DNA of 49,138 bases. It comes from an uncultured Planctomycetota bacterium (GTDB lineage: Bacteria > Planctomycetota > Planctomycetia > Pirellulales > Thermoguttaceae). The stretch's first letter is position 1. Each line of letters opens with the position of its first letter. The DNA is taken from NCBI GenBank assembly GCA_900317365.1, contig ONGM01000059.1:1-49138 (forward strand), read 5' to 3'. The notes below the pieces were generated by a model. That model was not told where the DNA came from. It was given only the letters and a program-made list of their open reading frames with translations, and did not search any database. Of this stretch, positions 1 to 9,124 are shown piece after piece. The translations under genes were made by a program, and so were the position numbers.

Positions 1-1503
1 AGAAACGACGCGTTCCGTCTCCAAAACCTCCTCTGTACGATTATCTTCGTCCGTCGAATCGAACCACGCAAACGACGATTGACTGCCAAGCGCTTTTTTA
101 AACACAGGATCGACGTCCGCGTCCTGCGGAACGCTTCCGCTTTTGCTTTTTCGCGCGCGATTAGACGTAAAAGAAGCGAGGATAACCTTGCCGTCGTCAG
201 TCCATCCAAAAAGGGAATCGACCTTAGGCAACGAGTTGCTTTGAACAGAGATTCCTACGCGTTGCGTAGCGACCGGCTGCGCGAACGACGTTTGAGCGAT
301 CGAACTTCCGTCATTTTCTCGTCGCGCAATCTCATTTGAGATAGGCCGAGTAGAACCCATCTTTTGTGAACGTTTCACCGTCCGGTAGTCTTGATTCGTC
401 TCGTGGTTAATTGGCGACAACGTCGCGGAGCCTTGTCGAACCGCTCCGAAACGTGAATCATCGTTGTGTCGCGGCGAATCGGGCAACTCGTCGTCAACTT
501 TATCGGAATCGACCGGAGCGTACGACCGAGACCGATAACCGCCTTGTCGGGTCGTCGCCGTTTCTTCCATTCTAGCGGGCGAATTTTTAACGCGTTTCTG
601 AAGACGCTGCGAATCGTCGATTCGTCGTTCGACAACCTCGACGCCAGTTCGCGCGCGCGGGTCGACGGCGACGCTGTCGAGTGAATAATAAACGCGGATA
701 AGCGAAACTGGCGGGATAAAGTCGTTCGTTGAAAAACTCGTAAGTCTTTGAACGCGATAATCAGGACGCGCGCGGTTCGGACGCTTGCCAAAAATCGAAA
801 GCGTCGTTCCGTAACGCTCAGATCCGGACTTTGCGCGCGTCGTCCCGGGAAGAAACGAGCGTTCGCGATTCGTCGAAGGAACGGAGACCGCCCCGCCTTG
901 TCGATTCATGATGAGATCGGAGTCTTCGACGACTTTGGGCTGAACTTCCGGTTGACTCCCGTGTCGCTCAAAAAGGCTAGACCAAAAACCTTTTTTAGGA
1001 TTCTGCTGAGAATAGCCTTTTTCAAAATCGCGGTTGCCTCGAAGTTCGGCGGTATCATACGCCGACCGATTCCTCGCGCCAAAATCGTCCGGATGAGCGT
1101 CTTTTCTGGAAGGAAAAGAGGGAAGAGTGAAAACCTTTTTAACGCGCTGATTCCAACTCAGACTTTCTTCTCCTTCGGCGCCGCGCGTCGTTACCAAATT
1201 GTCGTAGTCTTTAAACGTCCCCGTACCTTTCGACGCGCGAAGACTGCGAAGTTCGGCGGATGATTCCTCACGAGCGGTCGTCCAATCGTCCGTTGCGTCG
1301 GCGCCGGAAACATATCTTCCACGATTTGGTTCAAAACGCGCGGAATCTCGTTCTCGTTCGAATAAAGTACGGCATCCCGCCGTGCAAAGAAGCGCCAAGA
1401 ACAAGGCGACGACGACGTAATTATTCAATGAATGCGCGCGCGACGCGCGAACCTGTTCGACTCCCCGCGCCCCGTCCATAGATTTCATGCACGTTTCTTT
1501 CAT
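1..1503 (-). CDS. Large putative lipoprotein, 3' end beyond window edge
   Basis: An open frame of 501 codons runs without a stop from an ATG at 1503 to base 1, so the C-terminus lies outside the window. The start is preceded by an AAGGA ribosome site 8-9 bases upstream. After a basic N-terminal stretch of about 28 residues comes a hydrophobic segment ending in LCTAGC, a plausible but non-canonical lipobox (Thr at -3), so export and lipidation are likely. The rest is hydrophilic and rich in Arg, Ser, Asp and Thr, with no fold I recognise; a repeated pattern of basic and acidic residues suggests much of it is unstructured. It is the 3'-most gene of a minus-strand run with the epimerase and lipoprotein genes lying upstream. 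Short plus-strand ORFs in this stretch are shadows. Real gene: fairly sure. Function: unknown. Confidence 0.68.
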   Translation of the reverse strand, partial: MKETCMKSMDGARGVEQVRASRAHSLNNYVVVALFLALLCTAGCRTLFERERDSARFEPNRGRYVSGADATDDWTTAREESSAELRSLRASKGTGTFKDYDNLVTTRGAEGEESLSWNQRVKKVFTLPSFPSRKDAHPDDFGARNRSAYDTAELRGNRDFEKGYSQQNPKKGFWSSLFERHGSQPEVQPKVVEDSDLIMNRQGGAVSVPSTNRERSFLPGTTRAKSGSERYGTTLSIFGKRPNRARPDYRVQRLTSFSTNDFIPPVSLIRVYYSLDSVAVDPRARTGVEVVERRIDDSQRLQKRVKNSPARMEETATTRQGGYRSRSYAPVDSDKVDDELPDSPRHNDDSRFGAVRQGSATLSPINHETNQDYRTVKRSQKMGSTRPISNEIARRENDGSSIAQTSFAQPVATQRVGISVQSNSLPKVDSLFGWTDDGKVILASFTSNRARKSKSGSVPQDADVDPVFKKALGSQSSFAWFDSTDEDNRTEEVLETERVVS

Positions 1504-1558
1504 TGAATTATCCTTTTCTGAATCGTTGTCAGCGTAATTTCACGTTCACTCAAAGACT

Positions 1559-1586
1559 CGTTTGACTCGACAATCATCGTCAAACG
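1559..1586 (-). terminator. Hairpin after the epimerase gene
   Basis: A perfect 8-bp inverted repeat (CGTTTGAC / GTCAAACG) with a 12-base loop begins one base past the epimerase stop codon. There is no clear U-tract on the minus strand, so it may be a weak terminator or an mRNA 3'-end stabiliser. Confidence 0.35.
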
Positions 1587-1587
1587 A

Positions 1588-2640
1588 TTACCCTTTTCTC
1601 TCGGAACGCTTCTGACGATCGAGCCACTCGCATGTGCGTTTCAAACCTTCTTCAAGGCTGATCGGCGCGTAACCCAATTCCAACTTCGCCTTCTCGCAAC
1701 TATACTTCCAGTCGACGAGAAACGTATTCACCCAACCCGGCGTAATACGCGGATACATTCCCGTAGCCTTCGCCCAGAGTTTCAGAAAATGCGCCGTCAA
1801 AAGTGGAATGAATTTGTAAAGCGGCAATTTCCAGTGCGTCTTGCCGTCAACCTTATCTATTGCCTGATAAAGTTCCAATAGCGACGCGTTGTCGCCCCCT
1901 AAAATATAACGTTCGCCGACGCGACCCTTCTCAAGCGCTAGGTAATGCCCCCACGCTACGTCGTCGACATACCCATAGTTTCCGTAATTGCGACCATAAT
2001 TGAGAAGAAACGGTCCCGTTCCGCGGCGATAATCGCGTATGAGTCCGGCCATCGCGTTGCCCTCGGAAAGTTGCCCCGGACCGTAGACTCTAGTCGGATT
2101 CACTATTACAAGGGGAAGCCCCTTCTTCGCAAACTCCAACGCTTCCTCTTCCGCAATATATTTCGAATCTTCATACTCCGTATATCTAACCTTCGTAATT
2201 CGCGCGAGCGTTTCGTCGCACGTTTCGCCTTTGGGCGTGGGACCAAAGGTTACTATCGTCGACGTCCATACGATCTTTTCCACCTCGAGCTTCTTCGCCA
2301 CCGTCAAAACATTACGCATGCCGTCAACGTTGACTTTGTAGAAAATAGACGGATCTCTCGCGTAGTTGCGCGCGTAACCGGCGAGAGAAATGACGTACTT
2401 GCAACCTTTCATTCCTTGCGTCAGGGATTCGACGTCGTTCACGTCCCCAAGAAAGTGCTCGTAGTTAGGATGTTCCCATAGCTCGGAAACGTCGCCTTCG
2501 TACCCTGGCGGTAATTTAGGTTTGGATCGACTCAGCCCACGAACATGCCAGCCGTGAGCGAGTAGCTGACGCGTTAGACTCGTCCCTATAAACCCGCTGA
2601 CGCCTGTTATCAAAATAGTGGCAGACTTATCAAGAGGCAT
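1588..2640 (-). CDS. NAD-dependent epimerase/dehydratase (extended SDR)
   Basis: A 350-residue extended short-chain dehydrogenase/reductase. The N-terminal Rossmann motif TGVSGFIG (about residues 12-19) is the GxxGxxG dinucleotide site, and the catalytic YxxxK pair is seen in YEDSKYIAE (about 156-164), after a TSTIVTFG strand that carries the serine/threonine. The family acts on nucleotide sugars, 3-beta-hydroxysteroids or dihydroflavonol-like substrates; the layout resembles the hopanoid-associated or dihydroflavonol-reductase-like branch, but the substrate cannot be read from sequence. The start has AAGG about 8 bases upstream. It sits between two lipoprotein genes on the same strand with about 130 and 84 bases of spacing, so an operon is possible but not shown. 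Family is certain, substrate is not. Confidence 0.9.
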   Translation of the reverse strand: MPLDKSATILITGVSGFIGTSLTRQLLAHGWHVRGLSRSKPKLPPGYEGDVSELWEHPNYEHFLGDVNDVESLTQGMKGCKYVISLAGYARNYARDPSIFYKVNVDGMRNVLTVAKKLEVEKIVWTSTIVTFGPTPKGETCDETLARITKVRYTEYEDSKYIAEEEALEFAKKGLPLVIVNPTRVYGPGQLSEGNAMAGLIRDYRRGTGPFLLNYGRNYGNYGYVDDVAWGHYLALEKGRVGERYILGGDNASLLELYQAIDKVDGKTHWKLPLYKFIPLLTAHFLKLWAKATGMYPRITPGWVNTFLVDWKYSCEKAKLELGYAPISLEEGLKRTCEWLDRQKRSERKG

Positions 2641-2769
2641 CTGTTCGCCTTCATCTTTCTATAGAGTGTTTATCGCCACAAACAGCGGGGTCAAACGCCT
2701 CCGACCGATTGTCGGCGAGTGTGGTATGAGTCGATTTTCTAGCGAGCGCTCGAACCGCGCGCGTTGTTA

Positions 2770-3993
2770 TCATTGAGAAACGTCCGTTGATTCGTCTATG
2801 CCGACGACGTCCTCAAGTTTCTCAACGACCTGACAGTTATATTCCAGGAAACTCGCAAAACCGAACGCACCCGGCGCCGTCTTTTTAAAATTCAACTCAG
2901 TGCGAGTCGTTTGACCAAGCTCCCGATCGAAAAGCGCGCGCCCAGTAAAAAGACGTTCCGCTAACGCGCCTTCGACCACCGGGTCGTCGACTATCGAAAG
3001 CAACGTCGTCTCAAAGCTGATCGCGGCATACTTTTCGTCGACGCTGTCTAATCGAAACCGTTCGACCACCCGATACGGTCGAGACACGTCGTCGCTTCCT
3101 TTCAAGTAAAGCGCGTACGGAGTCGTCCACACGTCTCCTACAGCCACTTCCTCGTCGGGAAAAGGAACCATGACGTTTGAGTCTCCTTCGCGACCGTTGT
3201 ATTCGGCAATCAATTTCTTTTTGTCAAACATGACTCCGCATGCGTCGATAGCAAACGTTTCCAGCGCTACTCCAACGGCTTTTTCCGTACCAAAGGCGGA
3301 AATCTCTGGCGGAACTACCACGTCTTTCTCGCTGTCGTACGAAATCGGTTCTTTCTCATGATCGTCCTGACGAAGAATCATGCGATCAATCCAATGCCGC
3401 ACTAGCGCGCGTCCGTTTGCGTCCTGACCGTGAACTTCCCACCGCCGACGTGTTGTCGACGACGTTTCTATCAGCTTCTCTTTGCCGCCGTACGACACGC
3501 GTTTGCGCACGAGGTGAACAACGCTCCATTCAATATTTGAACGAAGCGGAAACTTGTACTCCAACTTATAGCGCGGCGCGTCGGACGAAAGCGGTTCGGT
3601 TCGCGCTAACGACGGGGCGACAAGCGAGCGATCGACCAGATATTTTTCCTTTGTTTCGGGGTCGACAAGTTCCCAATCAATGGATCCGCTCCCCGATTTG
3701 TCGTCGATCTTTTCGGACTCCTCGTCGTCAGAAAAGACGCCGACAAAATCGGACGCGGCGTTTCCCAGAACGCGAGCGGCTTCGCCGGAAATCGCGGACT
3801 CCTTTTCTTCCTCGACATTCTTTGGAGGTTCGCCGTCGCCTTTTTCTACGTCTTCAACGCGGGGGCGAGTCGTTTCCTCCGGAGCGTCCGATTCGTCGGC
3901 AGACTCGTGAAAACAGCCTAAAAACGCCACAAAACACGTCGACAGCGCCGCAATCGTCAGGAAACGCGATATTTTTTTCCGTCCGCAATCCAT
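2770..3993 (-). CDS. Putative lipoprotein of unknown function
   Basis: A 407-residue protein starting with a basic n-region, a hydrophobic core and the lipobox FLGC (Cys at about residue 27), so it should be exported and lipid-anchored. Residues about 28-100 are very acidic and probably a flexible linker. The remainder (about 105-400) looks like a folded beta-rich domain with repeated long strands and a motif VAVGDVWTTP near residue 290, which resembles the planctomycete DUF6263-type extracytoplasmic proteins; that similarity is from memory and unverified. A GAGG site lies about 11 bases before the ATG. It is transcribed away from clpC and precedes the epimerase. No catalytic residues can be assigned. 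Confidence 0.8.
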   Translation of the reverse strand: MDCGRKKISRFLTIAALSTCFVAFLGCFHESADESDAPEETTRPRVEDVEKGDGEPPKNVEEEKESAISGEAARVLGNAASDFVGVFSDDEESEKIDDKSGSGSIDWELVDPETKEKYLVDRSLVAPSLARTEPLSSDAPRYKLEYKFPLRSNIEWSVVHLVRKRVSYGGKEKLIETSSTTRRRWEVHGQDANGRALVRHWIDRMILRQDDHEKEPISYDSEKDVVVPPEISAFGTEKAVGVALETFAIDACGVMFDKKKLIAEYNGREGDSNVMVPFPDEEVAVGDVWTTPYALYLKGSDDVSRPYRVVERFRLDSVDEKYAAISFETTLLSIVDDPVVEGALAERLFTGRALFDRELGQTTRTELNFKKTAPGAFGFASFLEYNCQVVEKLEDVVGIDESTDVSQ

Positions 3994-4187
3994 TCTTGAA
4001 TAATCCTCTACTACACTGCCGAGTTAAAAACAAAAAGCAGGCAACCGCCGGTACGATAGCAAAATCAAGAGTCCGCGTCCAGATCAATAATGAACGATAA
4101 ACCAACCGCAGTGTTTCAATCCAACCGCGTAGGCGGCTCGCATACCGCTCGCGAAAAAAATAAGGGAAGGTTTTTTGAAATACGAGG

Positions 4188-4215
4188 TTTACTTTTAGTA
4201 GGAAACTAATATAAT
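4188..4215 (+). promoter_or_regulatory. Probable clpC promoter
   Basis: TTTACT at 4188-4193 and a perfect TATAAT at 4210-4215 are separated by 16 bases, a housekeeping sigma-70 type layout. It predicts a start of transcription near 4222 and a leader of about 220 bases before clpC. No CIRCE or CtsR-like operator was recognised. The divergent stretch 3994-4187 toward the lipoprotein gene shows nothing else clear. Confidence 0.6.
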
Positions 4216-4248
4216 CGTAGATAAGGTTGTCGAGCGAGGCTGAAATCT

Positions 4249-4323
4249 ATGAGTTTTGACTCTTTGGAACGCGTCTGGAAAAAATTTTTAAAGAAACGTC
4301 CTTTTAGTGATTTTTGGCGCTAA
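4249..4323 (+). CDS. Possible 24-residue leader ORF upstream of clpC
   Basis: Within the predicted clpC leader an ATG at 4249 opens a frame of 24 codons ending in TAA at 4321-4323, about 115 bases before clpC. The peptide is strongly basic and aromatic in the middle and end (it contains WKKFLKKRPF), compatible with an amphipathic helix. A GAGG lies about 10 bases upstream of the ATG. It could be a regulatory leader peptide, a small protein, or chance. Nothing in the track of longer ORFs competes with it here. Low certainty. Confidence 0.25.
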   Translation: MSFDSLERVWKKFLKKRPFSDFWR

Positions 4324-4439
4324 CAATGCTACAAGACCCATATGGTCGAATCGGCGATTTCAAGATCATTTGACTTAAACGCCAAAAACGGTTTGCTCCA
4401 TTCAAACCAGAGAACTCTTACAGGAACGCAAAGAGATAT

Positions 4440-7199
4440 ATGGCTTACGAACGATTTACTGCGAGAGCAAAAAACGTCATAAAGCAAGCGCATTCTGAAG
4501 CGATGAGACTCAATCATGAGTACATCGGTGCGGAACATATTCTGCTCGGGCTTTTGAGAGACGGCGCGTCCAAGGAAGAAGGAAATTCCGGTAGCGTTGC
4601 CGCAAACGTTTTGAACAAGTTGGGCGTGAATCTTCAACGAGCGCTTGCTGAAGTCAGAAATTTGGTCGCCCCAGGTTCCGATCTTGTGTCGATGGGGAGA
4701 CTGCCTATGACTCCACAAGTGAAGAGGGTCTTGGAAAACGCCACAGAGATCGCGAACAAGATGAAGCACAACTACGTCGGTACGGAACACATTCTTCTCG
4801 CGCTTCTGGAGAATCCCGACGGCGTCGCGTGTCAGGTTCTGATGAACTTGAACGTGAGTCTCGAGTCCGTGCACGATGGGATTCTTGAAGCGCTCGGAGA
4901 TTCCGCCGACAGCGCCGACGATTCCCGTTCCGACGATAAATTCGCGGATCATTCCGACTCGAAATCCGATTCCAACGAACGGCAAAGCGCGCGTCCTAAC
5001 GCGACTTCGACCACTGGAAAACAGCAACGAACTCCGGCGCTGGACAGTTTCGGTCGCGACCTGACGGAATATGCGCGTCAAGGTAAACTTGATCCGGTTG
5101 TCGGTCGACTGCCTGAGATTGAACGCACGATGCAGATTCTGTGTCGTCGAACTAAAAATAATCCCGCGTTAATCGGCGAAGCCGGCGTTGGTAAGACCGC
5201 TATTGCCGAAGGTCTCGCGCAGAGAATCGCCGACGGAAAAGTGCCCGCTGTTCTCGCGGACAAGCGACTTATTGCCCTCGACTTGACGATTCTTGTCGCC
5301 GGTACGAAATACAGAGGACAGTTCGAGGAGCGAATCAAAGCGCTCATGAACGAGATCAAACGCGCCCAAAACGTCATCCTTTTCGTCGACGAACTTCACA
5401 CGCTCGTCGGCGCAGGCGGCGCTGAAGGCGCGCTAGACGCGTCCAACATTTTCAAACCGGCGCTTTCGCGCGGGGAACTGCAGATTATCGGCGCCACGAC
5501 GTTCGACGAGTATCGCAAATACATCGAGAAGGATCACGCTCTCGAACGACGATTCCAAACGGTAACGATTAACCCGCCTACCCCGAAAGAAACGATTGAG
5601 ATTCTTCACGGACTGCGCGAACGTTACGAACAACATCACGGCGTCAAATTCACGGACGACGCTCTTAGCTCCGCCGTCGAATTGTCCGAACGATATATTA
5701 CGAGTCGTTGTCTGCCCGACAAGGCTATCGACGTTATCGACGAGGCCGGATCGCGCGTGCGCATTAAGAATATGACTCCTCCGCCTGACGTAAGCGATTT
5801 GGATCGTAATCTCCAAAACTTGACGGCGCGCAAGAATGAAGCCACGACTAACGGGAAATTCGAAGATGCTGCCGTCTTGAAGCAAAAGGAAAAACAGCTC
5901 CAAGAGGAACGCGTCAAGAGAATGGAAGAATGGCGACGACTTTCTTCCGCCGGAGTCGTCGACGCCACGACGATCGCCGAAGTTGTCGCGCGAATGACCG
6001 GGGTGCCGCTTACGAGAGTTACCGTTGAAGATTCGAAACGCCTACTCAATATGGAACAGGAGTTGCACAAACGCGTCGTTAGCCAAGAAGAAGCCGTCGA
6101 CGCCATTTCCAAGGCGGTAAGAAGAAGCCGAAGCGGGATCCAAGATCCCAAACGTCCTATTGGCTCCTTCATTTTCGCCGGTCCGACCGGCGTCGGGAAG
6201 ACTCTCCTGGCAAAAGCTCTCGCTGAGTTCATGTTCGGAGACGAAAACGCGCTCATTCAGATTGACATGAGCGAGTATATGGACAAATATAACGTCAGCC
6301 GTATGGTTGGCTCGCCGCCCGGTTACGTCGGACACGACGAAGGCGGTCAACTCACGGAAAAAGTGCGGCGGCGTCCTTATTCCGTCGTTCTGTTCGACGA
6401 AATCGAGAAAGCTCACCCCGACGTTTTTAACATTCTCCTTCAAGTATTGGAGGAAGGTCGGCTTACCGACAGTTTGGGACGTGTCGTCGATTTCCGAAAT
6501 ACGATCATTATTATGACGACCAACGCGGGAGCGGCGGCAATCAAGAATGAATCGTCCTTTGGATTCCAAGAGCCGGACTCCAACAGCTCGTACGAAAGTA
6601 TGAAGCAGCGGGTTAACGATGAAATCGAAAAGGTCTTTCGTCCCGAGTTCATCAATCGTTTCAACGACATTATCGTATTCCGTCATTTGACGGAAAAGGA
6701 TCTTGTGTCCGTCATCGATATGGAACTCGCAAAGTTGCGCTCTCGCCTCGTTGATAAAAAACTTTGTCTTCTCGTTTCCGACGAAGTCAAAAAGTTCATT
6801 ATGAAGCGAGGAAGCAACCTTGATCTCGGCGCGCGTCCGCTAAAAAGAGCGATTGAAACCGTCCTGGAAGATTCTCTCTCGGAGAACTTGCTTACGGGAC
6901 TATTCGACGACGCCGAAGTCGTCGACGTTCAACTCGCGACCTACGATGCTCCGACACCTGACGATCCTGAGAAGAAAGAACAAAAGCTAAACTTCCTTCC
7001 AAAGAAGTACGACGATCTAACCCCTGAACAACTCGAGGATCCCAGTATCGCGAAATACAGGAAACTAATTCGCGAGCGGAGTGAAGAAGAAGACAACGTC
7101 GCTACGAGTTCTTTACAAACTCCGCGCGCCGCAAACGCTGCTTCTAACCCTTCGTTGCTCAATCCCGCCGACGTTGAGAAGAGTAAGACTAACGATTAA
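4440..7199 (+). CDS. clpC: ATP-dependent Clp protease ATP-binding subunit ClpC
   Basis: A 919-residue Hsp100/Clp unfoldase that feeds proteins into ClpP. The double Clp N-domain repeat lies at about 1-150 (starting [10 protein letters not shown]), followed by an acidic Ser/Asp linker (about 152-200). AAA+ module 1 has Walker A GEAGVGKT (246-253) and Walker [11 protein letters not shown] (312-321). A UVR-like/coiled M-domain spans about 450-500. AAA+ module 2 has Walker A GPTGVGKT (581-588) and Walker [11 protein letters not shown] (649-658). FGF at 707-709 sits where the ClpP-docking loop is expected, which fits ClpC rather than ClpB. The family is usually 810-850 residues; here there is an extra charged tail of about 80 residues. 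An AAGAGA-type site precedes the ATG. Monocistronic, with a promoter upstream and a strong terminator downstream. Confidence 0.97.
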   Translation: MAYERFTARAKNVIKQAHSEAMRLNHEYIGAEHILLGLLRDGASKEEGNSGSVAANVLNKLGVNLQRALAEVRNLVAPGSDLVSMGRLPMTPQVKRVLENATEIANKMKHNYVGTEHILLALLENPDGVACQVLMNLNVSLESVHDGILEALGDSADSADDSRSDDKFADHSDSKSDSNERQSARPNATSTTGKQQRTPALDSFGRDLTEYARQGKLDPVVGRLPEIERTMQILCRRTKNNPALIGEAGVGKTAIAEGLAQRIADGKVPAVLADKRLIALDLTILVAGTKYRGQFEERIKALMNEIKRAQNVILFVDELHTLVGAGGAEGALDASNIFKPALSRGELQIIGATTFDEYRKYIEKDHALERRFQTVTINPPTPKETIEILHGLRERYEQHHGVKFTDDALSSAVELSERYITSRCLPDKAIDVIDEAGSRVRIKNMTPPPDVSDLDRNLQNLTARKNEATTNGKFEDAAVLKQKEKQLQEERVKRMEEWRRLSSAGVVDATTIAEVVARMTGVPLTRVTVEDSKRLLNMEQELHKRVVSQEEAVDAISKAVRRSRSGIQDPKRPIGSFIFAGPTGVGKTLLAKALAEFMFGDENALIQIDMSEYMDKYNVSRMVGSPPGYVGHDEGGQLTEKVRRRPYSVVLFDEIEKAHPDVFNILLQVLEEGRLTDSLGRVVDFRNTIIIMTTNAGAAAIKNESSFGFQEPDSNSSYESMKQRVNDEIEKVFRPEFINRFNDIIVFRHLTEKDLVSVIDMELAKLRSRLVDKKLCLLVSDEVKKFIMKRGSNLDLGARPLKRAIETVLEDSLSENLLTGLFDDAEVVDVQLATYDAPTPDDPEKKEQKLNFLPKKYDDLTPEQLEDPSIAKYRKLIRERSEEEDNVATSSLQTPRAANAASNPSLLNPADVEKSKTND

Positions 7200-7225
7200 T
7201 CGTTAAGATTCGTCGAGTCCAAAGC

Positions 7226-7267
7226 AACGCCGTCGTCTCTAGCCGAGACGACGGCGTTGTTCTTTTA
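7226..7267 (+). terminator. Rho-independent terminator of clpC
   Basis: A perfect 14-bp inverted repeat (AACGCCGTCGTCTC and its complement) with a 5-base loop, followed by GTTCTTTT, starts 26 bases after the clpC stop codon. Confidence 0.9.
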
Positions 7268-7594
7268 AGAACTCCTCAAAGACTCTGCGAAAACGCTTGT
7301 CGTCTGCATAAATGACGCGCGACGTCAAGGAAACCGCTTTTGTTGCGCGCTCGAACTAGTCTAGATTCATAATTCTGTTATAATAAGCGTCGAGTCGGTA
7401 AGAATCCTCGACTTGAAGAGAAAAGGCGTTCGCGCCTCGCGGACGGCTACTGGATAAACTTGGATTTGTAAAAGAAGTCGCCGCCCGTCGTCAACTCAAC
7501 AATCACGTCTGAGAAATAAAGCCTGCAAATTCAGAAACGCCGTCAATTCACTACGGCGCCGTAATCGGCGTTTCAACGCGCTTGGTTCGTAAAT
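7268..7594 (+). promoter_or_regulatory. Intergenic leader with a -10 box upstream of the TauE/SafE gene
   Basis: This 327-base gap has a perfect TATAAT at 7379-7384 but no convincing -35 hexamer. It would give a leader of about 205 bases. Within it, two potential hairpins are visible: TCGAG...CTCGA near 7392-7413 and an 8-bp stem AAACGCCG/CGGCGTTT ending about 20 bases before the ATG at 7595, which could cover the translation start. No known riboswitch motif was recognised. No protein-coding frame of note. Confidence 0.4.
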
Positions 7595-8413
7595 ATGCTT
7601 GAATCAATTCTAACTCCGTCCGCCTTGATCGTTGGTTTCATCGCAGCTACGCTCATTGGAGTTTCAAAAACGGGAACTCCCGGCGTCGGACTCTTTTCAT
7701 GTCTGCTCATGATCACCGCTTTTCGCGGTAATGAAATGTTCGCTTCCGGCGCGGTTGTTCCTCTTCTGGTTATTGGCGACGTCGCCGCCGTCAAATATTA
7801 TCACAAAGATTGCGACGTCTCAATTCTCAAGAGACTCTGGCCGCCGGTCGCAATTGGACTTATCCTCGGAACGATTGCGCTCTGTTTCATGGAAAACTCG
7901 CAATTTAAACTAACGGTCGGCGTTTTAGCGTCCTCGATTCTCATCTTTGAATTTGTCCGTCAGAAAATGGGATGGACTCGAGTTTCAACCAGCGGACTAT
8001 TCAAAACGGCATGCGGGATTTTGGCAGGAACCACGACGATACTCGGAAACGCCGCCGGCGCCGTCTCCGCCGCTTATTTTTCCTCGCAGGGACTCGATAA
8101 AAAAAGTTTCATGGGCACAAACGCCGTCTTCTTTTTCACGGTCAATCTCGCAAAAATTCCGCTCATGCTTGCCGCTACGCAAATCAAACTCAAACTGGGG
8201 TTCGACGCCGATCAGGCGCAAGTTATGAACTCGACGACCTTTCTTTTAACGCTCGTCTTCTTTCCCGGTATCATCCTCGGAGGGTACTGCGGACGAAAAC
8301 TATATTCCGCCATTCCCGAAAGAATATTCGTCCCATTTATTCTAACTTTAAACTTCATAACGGCCATATATATTGTTACGAGCGCCGTCCTCTCGCTAAC
8401 TTCGGCGTCATGA
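7595..8413 (+). CDS. TauE/SafE family membrane permease
   Basis: A 272-residue hydrophobic protein with about seven or eight membrane spans. The N-terminal half starts with a span rich in Gly and small residues followed by GVSKTGTPGVG (about residues 21-31), and the second half has a matching GILAGTTTILGNAAG segment (about 141-155); this two-fold arrangement is typical of the TauE/SafE family, which exports or takes up sulfite, sulfoacetate and other small organosulfur or carboxylate anions. The substrate here cannot be inferred. The ATG has no strong ribosome site; it may be controlled by the hairpin just upstream. The HAD phosphatase gene follows after 22 bases, suggesting co-transcription with it and ispG. 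Confidence 0.85.
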   Translation: MLESILTPSALIVGFIAATLIGVSKTGTPGVGLFSCLLMITAFRGNEMFASGAVVPLLVIGDVAAVKYYHKDCDVSILKRLWPPVAIGLILGTIALCFMENSQFKLTVGVLASSILIFEFVRQKMGWTRVSTSGLFKTACGILAGTTTILGNAAGAVSAAYFSSQGLDKKSFMGTNAVFFFTVNLAKIPLMLAATQIKLKLGFDADQAQVMNSTTFLLTLVFFPGIILGGYCGRKLYSAIPERIFVPFILTLNFITAIYIVTSAVLSLTSAS

Positions 8414-8435
8414 TATTCAGAGGAATCGACTAATT

Positions 8436-9089
8436 ATGATTAAAGCTGTTTTTTTTGATTTTGACGGTACAATCGCAGACACGCTCCCCATTTGTATCGA
8501 CGCTTTTCGAAATACAGTGGAGCCTGTCCTGCGTCGAAAGCTATCGTTGGAAGAGACAAAGAAGTATTTCGGACCGACGGAAGACGGAATATTCGCGAAG
8601 TATTTCCCGGAACAGCAAGACGAGTTGCTTAAAATCTATTACGAAAACTATGCGGCGTTACAAAAGAGCGTTCCGGGAACCGTGCCTGGGATCATGGAAC
8701 TTGTCCGCGCGCTTAGAAGAAAAGGCGTAAGAGTCGCGCTTATTACGGCAAAAGGCGCGACAACGTGTCGGATTTCACTCGACTATTACGGAATTGCGGA
8801 CGACTTTGAGTTTATAAGGGTCGGCGGAGCGGAAGGTCGGGTTAAGGACGTTCAAATTGTCGAAATACTCCGAGAAATAAACGTTGAGCCGTGCGACGCA
8901 GTTTACGTCGGCGACTCGCCCAAGGACGTCGTGTCCGCCCACAAAGCTCAGGTGCAAGCTTGGGGCGCCGCTTGGTTTGACGCCGCAGTCCCCGACGATA
9001 TCCTTAAAAATCATCCTGAACGGATTTTTTACTCCGTCGCTGAATTGCGCGCCGCGTTAGAAGAAGAACTCGGCGACCTTGAATATTAA
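8436..9089 (+). CDS. HAD-superfamily hydrolase, phosphoglycolate phosphatase-like
   Basis: A 217-residue haloacid-dehalogenase phosphatase. Motif I is DFDGT at residues 8-12 (nucleophile Asp8, acid/base Asp10), motif II is the Thr in LITAKG (about 109), the conserved Lys is in GRVKD (about 134), and motif IV is VGDSPKD (about 156-162). The helical cap between motifs I and II matches the Gph/PgmB subclass. Members dephosphorylate phosphoglycolate, sugar phosphates or pyrophosphate; the substrate is not defined. AGAGGA precedes the ATG by about 11 bases. It lies 22 bases after the permease and 35 bases before ispG. Confidence 0.9.
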   Translation: MIKAVFFDFDGTIADTLPICIDAFRNTVEPVLRRKLSLEETKKYFGPTEDGIFAKYFPEQQDELLKIYYENYAALQKSVPGTVPGIMELVRALRRKGVRVALITAKGATTCRISLDYYGIADDFEFIRVGGAEGRVKDVQIVEILREINVEPCDAVYVGDSPKDVVSAHKAQVQAWGAAWFDAAVPDDILKNHPERIFYSVAELRAALEEELGDLEY

Positions 9090-9124
9090 AAAGAATAAAG
9101 AACCTCTATTGCGAGCGCTTTGAT

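Noticed and set aside
375-1263. ORFs of 138-171 codons on both strands in the first 1.5 kb
   Set aside because: They are other-frame shadows of the long minus-strand lipoprotein frame, which has a start, a ribosome site and an export signal.
1588-2640. Linking the epimerase with the DegT aminotransferase as one sugar pathway
   Set aside because: They are 31 kb apart on opposite strands and no other nucleotide-sugar gene is nearby.
4329-5081. A 250-codon minus-strand ORF over the start of clpC
   Set aside because: It is antisense to conserved ClpC N-domain sequence and its translation shows no family.
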